Shown here: one piece after another, positions 36,825 to 46,105 of the stretch | Position numbering within the stretch: position 1 is the first letter of the stretch | How the letters are laid out: every line of letters begins with the position of its first letter | Origin: Clostridia bacterium | GTDB lineage: Bacteria > Bacillota > Clostridia > Christensenellales > CAG-138 | DNA: 64,000 bases | Assembly: GCA_017416425.1 (NCBI GenBank) | Contig: JAFQCL010000030.1 | Span: 1-64,000 of the forward strand | Direction: 5' to 3' | Notes under the pieces: generated by a model | Told to the model about the DNA's origin: nothing | Seen by the model: only the letters and a program-made list of their open reading frames with translations | The model's database searches: none | Program-made: the position numbers and the translations under genes

Positions 36825-37261
36825 TAGAGATTAATTTTGCGGTACAAGCGGATATGGATATAATACGAGGCTGCATTAAGCGCGCGGTTGAGTTTACACT
36901 TTGCTTCCTTGGTAAAAGTGGGGATGTATCGGTGTTGGTGGTGGATGATGATACGATACACCGCATGAATCTTATCTATCGAGATGTAGACCGCCCCACG
37001 GATGTGCTTAGCTTTCCCGATTCTGAAGGGGATCAGTTGATTGCACCGGGTTCCCCATATCTCGGCGATATAGCCCTATCATATGACAGGGCTAAGGCTC
37101 AGGCGGATGAGTATGGTCATACCTTTGAGCGTGAGATTACTTTTTTGGTGATACACGGTTTGCTGCATCTTATGGGATATGACCATATGGTAAAGGCGGA
37201 TGAAGAAAAAATGTTTAAAACTCAGAATAATATACTGGAAGCTATGGGGATCCTAAGATGA
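36821..37261 (+). CDS. ybeY: Endoribonuclease YbeY
   Basis: A metal-dependent RNase of 146 residues used in 16S rRNA 3'-end maturation and ribosome quality control. The three-histidine zinc site HGLLHLMGYDH is complete, and the preceding VLSFPDSEG and YLGDIALSYDRA are typical. The start overlaps the pgpH stop, and its end overlaps the cdd start. Here it is followed directly by cdd, without the dgkA gene found between them in B. subtilis. Confidence 0.95.
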   Translation: MIEINFAVQADMDIIRGCIKRAVEFTLCFLGKSGDVSVLVVDDDTIHRMNLIYRDVDRPTDVLSFPDSEGDQLIAPGSPYLGDIALSYDRAKAQADEYGHTFEREITFLVIHGLLHLMGYDHMVKADEEKMFKTQNNILEAMGILR

Positions 37262-37671
37262 TGGAATTAAGTGAGGAGCTGATCTTTGGTCTCATAGATG
37301 CAGCTAAAAAAGCAAGGGAAATGGCATATGCGCCTTACTCGGGTTTTCGTGTAGGCGCGTGCATTGTAGCCGATTCAGGAAATAAATATACCGGTTGCAA
37401 TGTTGAAAACGCATCATACGGTGCATGCGTATGCGCGGAAAGAACGGCTCTGTTCAATGCTGTGTGCAGCGGAGAAAGAAGCTTTGCCGCGCTTTTGGTC
37501 ATATCGGACAGTGAGGACATAACATTTCCTTGCGGGATATGCAGGCAGACGCTTTTGGAGTTCATAAGCTCGGACATGCCGATAATATGCTGCGATAAAA
37601 ATGGCGCTTTTAGCATATTCACAATGAAAGAACTTATGCCGCATTCATTTACGAAGGAGAATATGAAATAA
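37258..37671 (+). CDS. cdd: Cytidine deaminase
   Basis: A 137-residue homotetramer-type enzyme that converts cytidine and deoxycytidine to uridine forms. The zinc-binding motifs are visible: CAERTALFNAV with the catalytic glutamate, and PCGICRQTLLEF. YAPYSGFRVGA near the start and NVENASYG complete the family signature. It begins on the tail of ybeY and ends directly before era. Confidence 0.95.
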   Translation: MMELSEELIFGLIDAAKKAREMAYAPYSGFRVGACIVADSGNKYTGCNVENASYGACVCAERTALFNAVCSGERSFAALLVISDSEDITFPCGICRQTLLEFISSDMPIICCDKNGAFSIFTMKELMPHSFTKENMK

Positions 37672-38565
37672 ATGGCAGCTTTTAAATCAGGCTTTGTATC
37701 AATAATAGGTTCGCCTAATGCCGGTAAATCTACAATAATGAACGCTTTTGTAGGTCAGAAGGTATCTATAGTATCATCAAAAGCGCAGACCACGCGAAAT
37801 AGGGTCTTAGGCGTGCTTACGCGAAAAACGCATCAGATAGTGTTCATAGATACGCCTGGTATAATAACCCCGAAGAATAAGCTGGGTGAGTATATGCTCA
37901 AGGTAGCGTACGAATCTATTAACGAGGTCGAAGTAATACTCTTTATTATCGATGCTTCAAAGGGTATTGGCGCGCGAGATGAGGCCATAATACAGCGTCT
38001 AAAAAAAGCAAAGGCGCCTATAATTGCCGTTATAAACAAGATAGACATAGCAAGTATGGCTGATGTAGATGTTATAAATGCCAGATTGGATACCGAGGGT
38101 ATTTTTAAGGAGCGAGTTCGTCTTTCCGCGCTTATGGGAGATGGGCTTGATAGGCTTGAGCAAACGATATTAGGGCATTTTGAGCAAGGACCTATGTATT
38201 TTCCCGAGGATATGGTCACGGATGTACCTGAAAGGGTTATATGCGGCGAATTTATACGCGAAAAGGCGCTTGGACTCTTAAAGCAGGAGATACCTCATGG
38301 GATCGGTGTCTACATTGACAAGATGAGCCAGCGTGATGACGGCATATTTGATATATGGGCAACCATATACTGCGAGCGAGACAGTCACAAGGGTATAATA
38401 ATAGGGAAACAGGGTAGTATGCTTAAGCGAATAGGAAGCGAAGCCCGCCATGAGATGGAATGGATGCTCGGAACCAAGGTAAATCTAACGCTGTGGGTAA
38501 AGGTAAAGTCTGATTGGCGAAACAGCTTAGGCATAATGAACGAGCTTGGCTATAGTGAAAAATAA
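37672..38565 (+). CDS. era: GTPase Era
   Basis: A 297-residue GTPase for 30S assembly that binds near the 3' end of 16S rRNA. G motifs: GSPNAGKSTIMNAF (G1), TTRNRVLGV (G2), DTPGI (G3), NKID (G4). The C-terminal KH domain carries GIIIGKQGSMLKRIG. AAGGAG lies about 12 bases before the ATG. It ends the yqfC-era operon, before a hairpin. Confidence 0.96.
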   Translation: MAAFKSGFVSIIGSPNAGKSTIMNAFVGQKVSIVSSKAQTTRNRVLGVLTRKTHQIVFIDTPGIITPKNKLGEYMLKVAYESINEVEVILFIIDASKGIGARDEAIIQRLKKAKAPIIAVINKIDIASMADVDVINARLDTEGIFKERVRLSALMGDGLDRLEQTILGHFEQGPMYFPEDMVTDVPERVICGEFIREKALGLLKQEIPHGIGVYIDKMSQRDDGIFDIWATIYCERDSHKGIIIGKQGSMLKRIGSEARHEMEWMLGTKVNLTLWVKVKSDWRNSLGIMNELGYSEK

Positions 38566-38567
38566 AC

Positions 38568-38597
38568 GCCTGCTGATTGGCTTTTATTACAGCAGGC
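38568..38597. terminator. Bidirectional hairpin between era (+) and yqzL (-)
   Basis: GCCTGCTG (38568-38575) pairs with CAGCAGGC (38590-38597). The right flank is AT-rich (TGAAATATTATTT), and on the minus strand GTTTATTTTTC follows, so it can serve both converging genes. Confidence 0.6.
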
Positions 38598-38619
38598 TGA
38601 AATATTATTTATAATGGTT

Positions 38620-38760
38620 TTATGGTGCCTCATCTGATTCGGTCGATTCATCGACCTCTGCGTCTTCAAGCGCTCGCCTGTAGCGTATATAGGCATCGGC
38701 AGACCCGGTAGCCATAAACTCCGCCCAGTATTCGGGAATCATCCTTCGCGGTATTTCCAT
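38620..38760 (-). CDS. Small YqzL-like protein
   Basis: A 46-residue reading frame with a strong ribosome binding site (AAAGGAG, seven bases before the ATG at 38760). The segment YWAEFMATGSADAYIRYRRA matches the W..F..TG...AY...K pattern of YqzL, a tiny protein of unknown function encoded between era and recO in Firmicutes. The tail is acidic (LEDAEVDESTESDEAP), which is longer than usual. Position and motif agree, but the gene is on the opposite strand to era and recO, whereas it normally runs with them. Confidence 0.7.
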   Translation of the reverse strand: MEIPRRMIPEYWAEFMATGSADAYIRYRRALEDAEVDESTESDEAP

Positions 38761-38851
38761 TTAGCTACTCCTTTCATTTTAAAACGGTGGCTTATGTAAT
38801 AAGTTTACGATAAATCGATTGTTTGAATACCATGTAAAAAAAGGTAGATAT

Positions 38852-39598
38852 ATGCCGCTTGAAACAATAAACGGTCTGGTGCTCTTTGGAACAGACTATC
38901 GTGAAAATGACAAAATATTAACGGTATTATCACCCGAAAAGGGTAAGCTTTCTATTGCTTCAAGAGGCTGTAAGCGCTCTTCAAGCACGCTTCTTTCAGC
39001 ATCCGAGCAATTCGCGTTTTCCGAAATGGTGGTCGTTGAAAACTATGGCAGATATACCTTAAAAGAAGCATATGTTAAAGAGCTGTTTTATCCGCTGCGC
39101 AATGATTATCTGAAATTTGCGGCAGCGGCATTTATTATGCAGGCGAGCGATCATATTTCGTTTTTGGGTGAGCCTAACAGCATTTTTTTTACCATGCTTT
39201 ATCATGTTTTAAGCTACCTTGCGTATACAGACATAGAGCCTTTTGATATCGTAATATGCTTCATGGCCAGGCTCTTATTTATTTCAGGGATGGCTTCAAG
39301 TATAACGAGCTGTGCTGTATGCGGAAAAAGTGTTGCCGATAGTAAACTTATATGTTTTTCTCCAAAAGCAGGAGGCTCATTATGCCATAATTGCGATGAT
39401 GGCTCAAGAATGGTATCGAGCCTATCGCTTGAGGCGTTGCGGCGCATGTTTAGAATTCCCGATAAACGAATACGCGACGTGGTGCTACCAAAAAAAACAC
39501 GGCAGGAACTGGCTGCCGTGCTTGATGATTATTTTGAGTATGTACTTGAGCACAGGTTTAAAACCTATGAGTTTTTTATAAACAGCATTGAATTATAG
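38852..39598 (+). CDS. recO: DNA repair protein RecO
   Basis: A recombination mediator of 248 residues that loads RecA on SSB-coated DNA. The N-terminal OB fold begins PLETINGLVLFGTDYREND. A zinc site is formed by CAVCGKS and the pair in SLCHNCDD. The ATG at 38852 follows AAGGT by six bases and gives the standard N-terminus; earlier in-frame codons have no ribosome binding site. It converges with trmFO across the 18-bp repeat array. Confidence 0.93.
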   Translation: MPLETINGLVLFGTDYRENDKILTVLSPEKGKLSIASRGCKRSSSTLLSASEQFAFSEMVVVENYGRYTLKEAYVKELFYPLRNDYLKFAAAAFIMQASDHISFLGEPNSIFFTMLYHVLSYLAYTDIEPFDIVICFMARLLFISGMASSITSCAVCGKSVADSKLICFSPKAGGSLCHNCDDGSRMVSSLSLEALRRMFRIPDKRIRDVVLPKKTRQELAAVLDDYFEYVLEHRFKTYEFFINSIEL

Positions 39599-39606
39599 CT
39601 GCTACA

Positions 39607-39714
39607 GCGAACATGCTTCGCTGTGCGAACATGCTTCGCTGTGCGAACATGCTTCGCTGTACGAATATGCTTCGCTGCGCTAATATGCTTCGCTGTGCGA
39701 ATTTTTTTCGCTGA
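39607..39714. repeat. Six tandem 18-bp palindromic repeats between recO and trmFO
   Basis: Units start at 39607, 39625, 39643, 39661, 39679 and 39697. The first three are identical, GCGAACATGCTTCGCTGT; the others have one or more changes. Each contains the inverted repeat GCGAA...TTCGC. The array begins nine bases after recO, and its last two units lie inside the trmFO reading frame. The trmFO stop (TAG on the minus strand, 39680-39682) is created by a base change in unit 5. They may form terminator-like hairpins for both converging genes. Confidence 0.92.
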
Positions 39715-41017
39715 ACGAATCTATTTTGCTGATAATATCACCCAGTATATCCAAGGAGCGCTTTGATATTGCGGTGTAGCGTTCCTGCTTTTTACGGATC
39801 CTTTCATCAAATGGGTCCATTATGCCGAATGTAACATTCATTGGCTGAAAATCAGAGCCTGCGTATTCGGAGACATAGTGTGAGAGTGCTCCGATGGCGG
39901 TCTTTTTAGTAAAATCGATCATCGTCTTACCGTTAATTGCGGCATATGCGGAGATTGCGGCGGTATAGCCGCTGGCCACGCTTTCAACATAACCCTCAAC
40001 GCCTGTGAGCTGCCCTGCAAAATGTATCTCCGGCTTTGACTTTAGTCTATAGCCTATATCAAGCAGACCCGGCGAATTTATAAATGAGTTTCGATGCATA
40101 ACGCCATATCGTACAAAGCACGCATTTTCAAGACCTGGTATCATGCTAAATACTCGTTTTTGTTCTGAAAACTTCAGATTTGTCTGAAACCCTACAATAT
40201 TATAAAGGCGTCCCTCGGTATCATCGCGCCTTAACTGCACTATAGCGAAGGGCTTTTTATCGCTATGAGGATCATCTATCCCAACGGGCTTTAAAGGGCC
40301 GAAAGCAAGGGTCATTTCACCACGCTTTGCCATGACCTCAACGGGCATGCAGCCCTCGAATACACGCGGAGTTTCAAAAGAGTGGAGCGGCGCTGTTTGA
40401 GCGCTTATAAGCTCATGCACAAACGCAAAATACTGCTCCCTGTCCATTGCACAATTCAAATAATCGTTTCCCCGATCATAGCGTGACGCGAAGAAAGCCT
40501 TATCCATATCTATGGATTCAAATGTAACTATTGGAGCCGCGGCATCATAAAAGTGGAGGCTGCCGCCGGTAAGATCGTTTATTTCATCCATGAGCTTTCC
40601 ATCGGTAAGAGGACCAGTGGCGATTATGACATTTCCTTGAGGGATATTTTCTACCTCTTCATGTATGACCTCGATATGGGGGTGGGTATTTATTTCTTCT
40701 GTTATACGTCTTGAAAAGCCTTCTCGGTCAACAGCAAGAGCACCTCCCGCAGGTACGCGCGTTTCATCGGCAATACCCATAACGAATGAACCAAGCCTAC
40801 GCAACTCTTCTTTTAAAAGGCCAACAGCATTTTGTAGACGGTCTGAGCGCAAGGAATTAGAGCAGACAAGCTCCGCAAGTAAGTCTGTATTATGAGCCGG
40901 AGAGCGGCGAAGAGGTTTCATTTCATAGAGCTTGACCTTAATGCCGCGTGAAGCCAGCTGATAGGCAGCCTCGCATCCCGCAAGGCCGCCTCCTATTATT
41001 GTTATATTGGGCATCAT
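39680..41017 (-). CDS. trmFO: Methylenetetrahydrofolate--tRNA-(uracil-5-)-methyltransferase TrmFO
   Basis: A flavoprotein of 445 residues that forms m5U54 in tRNA with methylene-THF as donor. The FAD-binding motif is TIIGGGLAGCEAAYQLASRG, and NTDLLAELVCSNSLRSD, FEGCMPVEVMAKRG and GQLTGVEGYVESVASGYTAA are family signatures. AAGGAT lies seven bases before the ATG. The last ten residues (SEKNSHSEAY) are encoded by the repeat array and are probably not part of the conserved fold. It follows topA by ten bases. Confidence 0.95.
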   Translation of the reverse strand: MMPNITIIGGGLAGCEAAYQLASRGIKVKLYEMKPLRRSPAHNTDLLAELVCSNSLRSDRLQNAVGLLKEELRRLGSFVMGIADETRVPAGGALAVDREGFSRRITEEINTHPHIEVIHEEVENIPQGNVIIATGPLTDGKLMDEINDLTGGSLHFYDAAAPIVTFESIDMDKAFFASRYDRGNDYLNCAMDREQYFAFVHELISAQTAPLHSFETPRVFEGCMPVEVMAKRGEMTLAFGPLKPVGIDDPHSDKKPFAIVQLRRDDTEGRLYNIVGFQTNLKFSEQKRVFSMIPGLENACFVRYGVMHRNSFINSPGLLDIGYRLKSKPEIHFAGQLTGVEGYVESVASGYTAAISAYAAINGKTMIDFTKKTAIGALSHYVSEYAGSDFQPMNVTFGIMDPFDERIRKKQERYTAISKRSLDILGDIISKIDSFSEKNSHSEAY

Positions 41018-41027
41018 TTAAGTATCC

Positions 41028-43097
41028 TTATGAGTTCTGTTTTGTTGTGTTGCAGTCGGGATTTGAGCAAAGCGGTTTATCAAAGCGTGTTACCATTATG
41101 GAACCGCAGCTTTTGCAGCGCTCGTTTATGGGGCGATCCCAAACTGTAAAGTCACAGTCGGGATATCCTTCGCAGCCGTAAAAGGGCTTGCCTTTTTTTG
41201 TCTTGAGCTTTACTATATCACGCCCACATTTTGGACAAGGGACATTTACCTTTTCAGCCAGGGGCTTTGTGGTCTTACACTCTGGATAATTGGGGCATGC
41301 CAGGAATTTTCCGAATCGGCCGCTCTTTATCACCATAAGCGTACCGCACTTATCACAAGGCACATCGGATACTTCATCGGGGATGTTTATCTTCTCAATG
41401 CTCTTTAACGCATTTTCCAGTGTCACACTGAATGACGCATAAAAATCCCTCACAATATTTTTCCACTCAATACTTCCGTGTTCGATCTTGTCCAATGATT
41501 CTTCCATATCGGCGGTGAATTTTGGGTCTACTATTTGCGCGAAATTCTGCTTCATGAGCTTTGTGACTATAAAGCCAAGCTCAGTGGGAAGTAGCTGCTT
41601 CTTTTCCCTGACCACATAGCCTCTTGCAACTATGGCAGCAATAGTCGGAGCATAGGTGCTGGGTCTGCCGATGCCTTTTTCCTCCAGCAACTTTACAAGC
41701 GATGCCTCGGTATACCGGGGCGGGGGAGCTGTAAAATGCTGCTCGGGTATAATGTTTTCGGCAGAAAAGCTGTCACCTTTTTTTATGTGGGCGGGGAGTA
41801 TTACGCGCTTTTCGTTGATCTTTTCATCAACACCTTCGGTATAGACGGCTGAGAAGCCCTGAAACAGTATTTTGCTAGAGCTTGAACGGAATATGCATCC
41901 GTTTGCAGTGAACGTAACAGTAGTTGTTGACAGGCGTTGATCCGTCATCTGACTCGCTATGAAGCGCTCATATATAAGCTTGTAGACCTTATACTGACCG
42001 GGAGTTAGAGCCGATTTTACCGATTGAGGGGTAAGCTCAATATATGTCGGACGTATTGCTTCGTGCGCATCCTGCGCATTGGCACGTCCCTTATATACAT
42101 TAGGCACATCAGGTACATATTCAGAACCAAAGGTATTTAGTATATGCTCTCTTGCGGCATCCTGAGCATCCTTAGATACCCTCACGGAATCGGTTCGCAT
42201 ATATGTAATAAGACCGGTAAGTCCCTTACCTTCTATCACAACGCCCTCATAAAGGGATTGCGCTATAGCCATGGTGATCTTTGTAGTTATATTGAGTTTT
42301 CGCGATGTTTCCTGCTGCAAGCTGCTGGTGGTAAATGGGGCAGGGGCATGGCGGCTTTTTTCCGAGGTTTTCTTATCGGATATCACAAAGGGATGTCCTT
42401 CTACGCGCTTTAAAATGGCGTTTGCGTCCTCCTCGCATAAAAGCTCAAGCTTGTTTCCATCTACGCCGTAAAACGTACTTTCGATAAGTCTGGCATGTCC
42501 GGGTACCCTGAGCATTGCAGTGATGGTCCAAAACTCCTGTGGTACAAATGCCATTATCTCCTCTTCTTGGTCGCATATTATGCGTGTGGCAACGGATTGA
42601 ACCCTTCCTGCAGAGAGTCCTTTCCGCACCTTAGCCCAGAGTATGGGACTGATCTTATATCCAACAAGCCTATCCAGCACTCTTCGCGCCTGCTGTGCGT
42701 CTATAAGATTATAATCAAGCGCGCGCGGCTCTTTTATTGAGCTTTCAACGGCTTTTTTTGTGATCTCATGAAATTCCACGCGGCAGGGTTCATGGCCATT
42801 GAGCTTTAAAATATGCGCAAGATGCCATGAAATAGCTTCCCCTTCTCGATCGGGGTCGGTCGCAAGCAATACGGCGTCCGCGTTTTTTGCTTCCTTGCGT
42901 ATTTTGTCAAGTATTTCACCTCGGCCTCGAAGTGTGATGTACCTGGGCTCAAAATCATTTTCAATATCAACGCCAAGTTGACTTTTAGGCAGATCCCTTA
43001 CATGTCCCTGTGAAGCGATCACCTTGTAGTTTTTTCCCAAAAAGCGTCCTATAGCATTCGCTTTAGTTGGCGATTCAACTATTACCAGTTTTGACAT
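41028..43097 (-). CDS. topA: DNA topoisomerase I
   Basis: A type IA topoisomerase of 689 residues that relaxes negative supercoils. The Toprim domain starts KLVIVESPTKANAIGRFLG, the metal site is ATDPDREGEAISWH, and the catalytic tyrosine lies in GLITYMRTDS. Three C-terminal zinc fingers follow (CDKCGTLM, CPKCGRDI, CKSCGSIM each with a second cysteine pair). The last finger ends the protein. The order dprA-topA-trmFO is the usual Firmicute arrangement. Confidence 0.97.
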   Translation of the reverse strand: MSKLVIVESPTKANAIGRFLGKNYKVIASQGHVRDLPKSQLGVDIENDFEPRYITLRGRGEILDKIRKEAKNADAVLLATDPDREGEAISWHLAHILKLNGHEPCRVEFHEITKKAVESSIKEPRALDYNLIDAQQARRVLDRLVGYKISPILWAKVRKGLSAGRVQSVATRIICDQEEEIMAFVPQEFWTITAMLRVPGHARLIESTFYGVDGNKLELLCEEDANAILKRVEGHPFVISDKKTSEKSRHAPAPFTTSSLQQETSRKLNITTKITMAIAQSLYEGVVIEGKGLTGLITYMRTDSVRVSKDAQDAAREHILNTFGSEYVPDVPNVYKGRANAQDAHEAIRPTYIELTPQSVKSALTPGQYKVYKLIYERFIASQMTDQRLSTTTVTFTANGCIFRSSSSKILFQGFSAVYTEGVDEKINEKRVILPAHIKKGDSFSAENIIPEQHFTAPPPRYTEASLVKLLEEKGIGRPSTYAPTIAAIVARGYVVREKKQLLPTELGFIVTKLMKQNFAQIVDPKFTADMEESLDKIEHGSIEWKNIVRDFYASFSVTLENALKSIEKINIPDEVSDVPCDKCGTLMVIKSGRFGKFLACPNYPECKTTKPLAEKVNVPCPKCGRDIVKLKTKKGKPFYGCEGYPDCDFTVWDRPINERCKSCGSIMVTRFDKPLCSNPDCNTTKQNS

Positions 43098-43158
43098 TCA
43101 TATACCTCTCAGTTTTATATCGTAATATCCTTACGGACAGTATGCGTAAAGCTTGGTC

Positions 43159-44346
43159 TTAAAGCGGCTTTATGAGTTCATAGACTCTACCGTGTGACTG
43201 TCTTATTATTCCCGAGAATTCAAGCTCTGTCAAGACACTTATGAGGTAAGAGATCGAAAATTCGCAAACATTACAAATTTCGTCAAAGTTTTTCGGTGAA
43301 TCATTTAGCGCCTGTATTACAAGAAGCTCATCATGAGTTAGAGAAGCTTTGGGTTTAGCAGCGCTTATTTTAGAATCAGGCGACTTCTTTTTCGCATGGC
43401 CTGCCATCTCGGAGGGTGAAGGCATTATTTTTGGTTCATTGCATACAGCGGTTTTACCGTAATCTTCAAGAATATCGTTTATGCCAAAAACAGGTTTTGC
43501 AGCGCCATGCCTTATTAGCGCGTTTGTTCCGGCAGAGAGCTCATCCGTGATCCTGCCGGGCAGACTATATACATTTCTGCCCTGCTCATGAGCATAGTCT
43601 ATTGTTATATTTGTACCGCTTTTTATTGCCGCTTCTACGACCAATACCCCGTTTGAGAGTCCGCTTATTATGCGGTTGCGCTGAGGAAATGTATACCTAT
43701 TCGTAACCTTATGAGGCGCATATTCGGATATTACTGCACCGCGCTCCATTATTGATTGGGCAAGCTCGGAGTTTGAGGCAGGGAAAATATTAAGTATATT
43801 GGTGCCGAGCACCGCTATCGTAGGATAATCGGAATTACTTTTTAAAGCGCCGCGAGAAGCTTCGCCATCTATGCCCTTAGCGAGGCCTGATATAATACAT
43901 ACACCTTCATTTGCAAGCTGCCTTGAAAACACACGAGCAACTCTTATGCCATATGGGGATGCGCTTCTTGAGCCTATTATTGCAATGGATAGCCCAATAT
44001 CGGACTTAAGATTTCCAAGACAATACAGTACTGCGGGTGGATCATATATATCCTTTAGCATGTCGGGGTAGCCTTCAGTGATAAGGGTATACGCCTTTAC
44101 ATTATGTTTTATGAGCTCTGCGATAAGTTCATCGATATAAGCTTCTGAGGCGTTTTCGATGAGCTTTTTTAAAAGCATATCCGATATAAGTCCTTCGCTG
44201 GTGAGCTTTTTTGATCTTGCAAGCTCAAATATGGCCTCTATTGATCCGAAATGTGCAAGTACCTGCTGATACTTATTGTAATATACGTTATTCTGGCTGT
44301 CATACCACAGCCGATACCGCTCTTCCTTAGATAGATCGCTGTACAT
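43159..44346 (-). CDS. dprA: DNA-processing protein DprA
   Basis: A 395-residue single-stranded-DNA-binding protein that hands incoming DNA to RecA in transformation. The Rossmann-like core has IIGSRSASPYGIRVA, IISGLAKGIDGEASRGAL, GAVISEYAP and FPQRNRIISGLSNGVLVVEA. A basic linker is followed by a C-terminal winged-helix domain (LVIQALNDSPKNFDEIC). A sterile-alpha-like segment sits at the N-terminus. It lies between comM and topA on the same strand, so these are probably cotranscribed. Confidence 0.94.
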   Translation of the reverse strand: MYSDLSKEERYRLWYDSQNNVYYNKYQQVLAHFGSIEAIFELARSKKLTSEGLISDMLLKKLIENASEAYIDELIAELIKHNVKAYTLITEGYPDMLKDIYDPPAVLYCLGNLKSDIGLSIAIIGSRSASPYGIRVARVFSRQLANEGVCIISGLAKGIDGEASRGALKSNSDYPTIAVLGTNILNIFPASNSELAQSIMERGAVISEYAPHKVTNRYTFPQRNRIISGLSNGVLVVEAAIKSGTNITIDYAHEQGRNVYSLPGRITDELSAGTNALIRHGAAKPVFGINDILEDYGKTAVCNEPKIMPSPSEMAGHAKKKSPDSKISAAKPKASLTHDELLVIQALNDSPKNFDEICNVCEFSISYLISVLTELEFSGIIRQSHGRVYELIKPL

Positions 44347-44374
44347 ATTATTTCCTCCGGGTTTATGATTGAGC

Positions 44375-45901
44375 TTATATCCAGTATTTACTTATAACAT
44401 TGCGGTATTGTATTGCTTCGGCAATGTGTATGGATGATACTGTAGTACTTCCTTCAAGATCCGCGACCGTTCTTGCAACCTTGAGTACCCTATCATATGC
44501 CCTTGGTGATAGAGCCTGCACATCCATTGCTCTTCTAATAAGCTTTGCGCCGTTTTCATCGGGCAGACAGTATTTTTTTACAAGTCCGGGAGGGAGCTGG
44601 GCATTTATCATTATACCCTCATTTTTATAGCGGTTCTTCTGTATGGCTCTGGCATTTTCTATTTTGCTTCTTATGGATTCAGAGGTTTCAAGCTGTACAT
44701 TTGATGTCATCTCGGAATATGTGACCTCCGACATTTCAACATGAATATCTATTCTATCCAGCATAGGCCCGCTTATTCGCTGTAAATAACTTTTTACCTG
44801 ATATCTACTGCACGTACATGGTTTTTGCCTTGATCCAAAATATCCGCAGGGGCAAGGGTTCATGGCGGCGACCAGCATGAAATCGGCAGGATAAGTAGCC
44901 TTTGCAGCCGCTCTTGTTATGGTTATTTTTCCATCCTCTATAGGTTCTCGCAGTGCTTCCATAACATCCTTTTTGAATTCGGGAAATTCATCAAGAAACA
45001 GAACGCCAAGATGAGCAAGGCTTACCTCGCCGGGGGAAGCGTTTGAGCTGCCGCCAACCAGCGATACACTTGAAGCGGAATGATGCGGAGATCTGAATGG
45101 ACGCTGCGTTATTATCCCCGATCTTCCTTCAAGCATATTTACTACGGAGTGTATTTTTGTGACCTCAAGAGCCTCCTCAAATGTCAATCTTGGGAGTATG
45201 CCGGGGATGCCCTTTGCTATCATAGTTTTTCCGGTTCCTGGGGCGCCTACCATCAAAAGATTATGTCCACCTGAAGCTGCAACTATAGCCGCGCGTTTTG
45301 CGCCTTGCTGTCCCTTTATATCGGAAAAGTCCACAAGTGCGCTATAGGTATCCGGATTCCAATCCTCTGCTTTTAAAGGCGATATTTTAGACCTATGCAG
45401 TAAAAATTTGCATGTTTGAGTTAAATTTTTTACGGGTATCACCTCTATATCTGATATATGAGAGGCTTCGGCGGCGTTAGCTTCAGGGAGTATCAATTTT
45501 TTGCATCCCATGCTACGAGCGCAAAGCGCCATAGGCAGCACGCCATAAACGGGTCGAACATCTCCATTAAGGGCGAGTTCGCCAAACACAACGGTGTCTT
45601 TAAGCGCGGACTTGGGTATGATCTGATTTGCGGCAAGTATTCCAAGCGCAATGGGAAGGTCGTAAACGGAGCCAACCTTTTTGGTGGCGGCAGGAGCAAG
45701 ATTAATTATAAGCCTTCCGTCCGGGTAATTGAGCTTTGAATTTATTATTGCAGACCGCACGCGCTCCTTTGATTCGCGGACGGCAGCATCCGGCAGACCC
45801 ACTGTATCATATGAGGGCAGCCCGACTGATAAATCTACCTCTATCTCTACAGGATAGCCGTTTATACCGCTTAGACCGCAGCTTTTCACTTGACCCAGCA
45901 T
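44375..45901 (-). CDS. YifB/ComM family AAA+ ATPase (Mg-chelatase-like)
   Basis: A protein of 508 residues. An N-terminal Lon-protease-like domain (VEIEVDLSVGLPSYDTVGLP) is followed by the AAA+ domain: Walker A GAPGTGKTMIAKGIPG, Walker B VLFLDEFPEF, and a small cysteine cluster (NPCPCGYFGSRQKPCTC). The C-terminal Mg-chelatase-like domain ends the protein. In Gram-negative bacteria ComM is a branch-migration helicase in natural transformation. It heads the comM-dprA-topA-trmFO run. Confidence 0.94.
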   Translation of the reverse strand: MLGQVKSCGLSGINGYPVEIEVDLSVGLPSYDTVGLPDAAVRESKERVRSAIINSKLNYPDGRLIINLAPAATKKVGSVYDLPIALGILAANQIIPKSALKDTVVFGELALNGDVRPVYGVLPMALCARSMGCKKLILPEANAAEASHISDIEVIPVKNLTQTCKFLLHRSKISPLKAEDWNPDTYSALVDFSDIKGQQGAKRAAIVAASGGHNLLMVGAPGTGKTMIAKGIPGILPRLTFEEALEVTKIHSVVNMLEGRSGIITQRPFRSPHHSASSVSLVGGSSNASPGEVSLAHLGVLFLDEFPEFKKDVMEALREPIEDGKITITRAAAKATYPADFMLVAAMNPCPCGYFGSRQKPCTCSRYQVKSYLQRISGPMLDRIDIHVEMSEVTYSEMTSNVQLETSESIRSKIENARAIQKNRYKNEGIMINAQLPPGLVKKYCLPDENGAKLIRRAMDVQALSPRAYDRVLKVARTVADLEGSTTVSSIHIAEAIQYRNVISKYWI

Positions 45902-46105
45902 CGTTTATCCTCCGTTTTATAAAAAATGTTAATTCGTGAATGAGAGTACTACACCTACGATGATTATACAACATTTTTTTCCATATTTAAACAAAAGAAG
46001 CGTTATGCTTTTAAGTGCGGGCAAAAAACTGGGATTATTTCCCGGAAAAAACAAATCAAATATGCACAAGCTAAATAAAACAAACGATCATGAGAGGTAA
46101 AAGAT

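Noticed and set aside
39607..39714. CRISPR array
   Set aside because: The units are directly adjacent without unique spacers, are only 18 bp long, and no cas genes are nearby.
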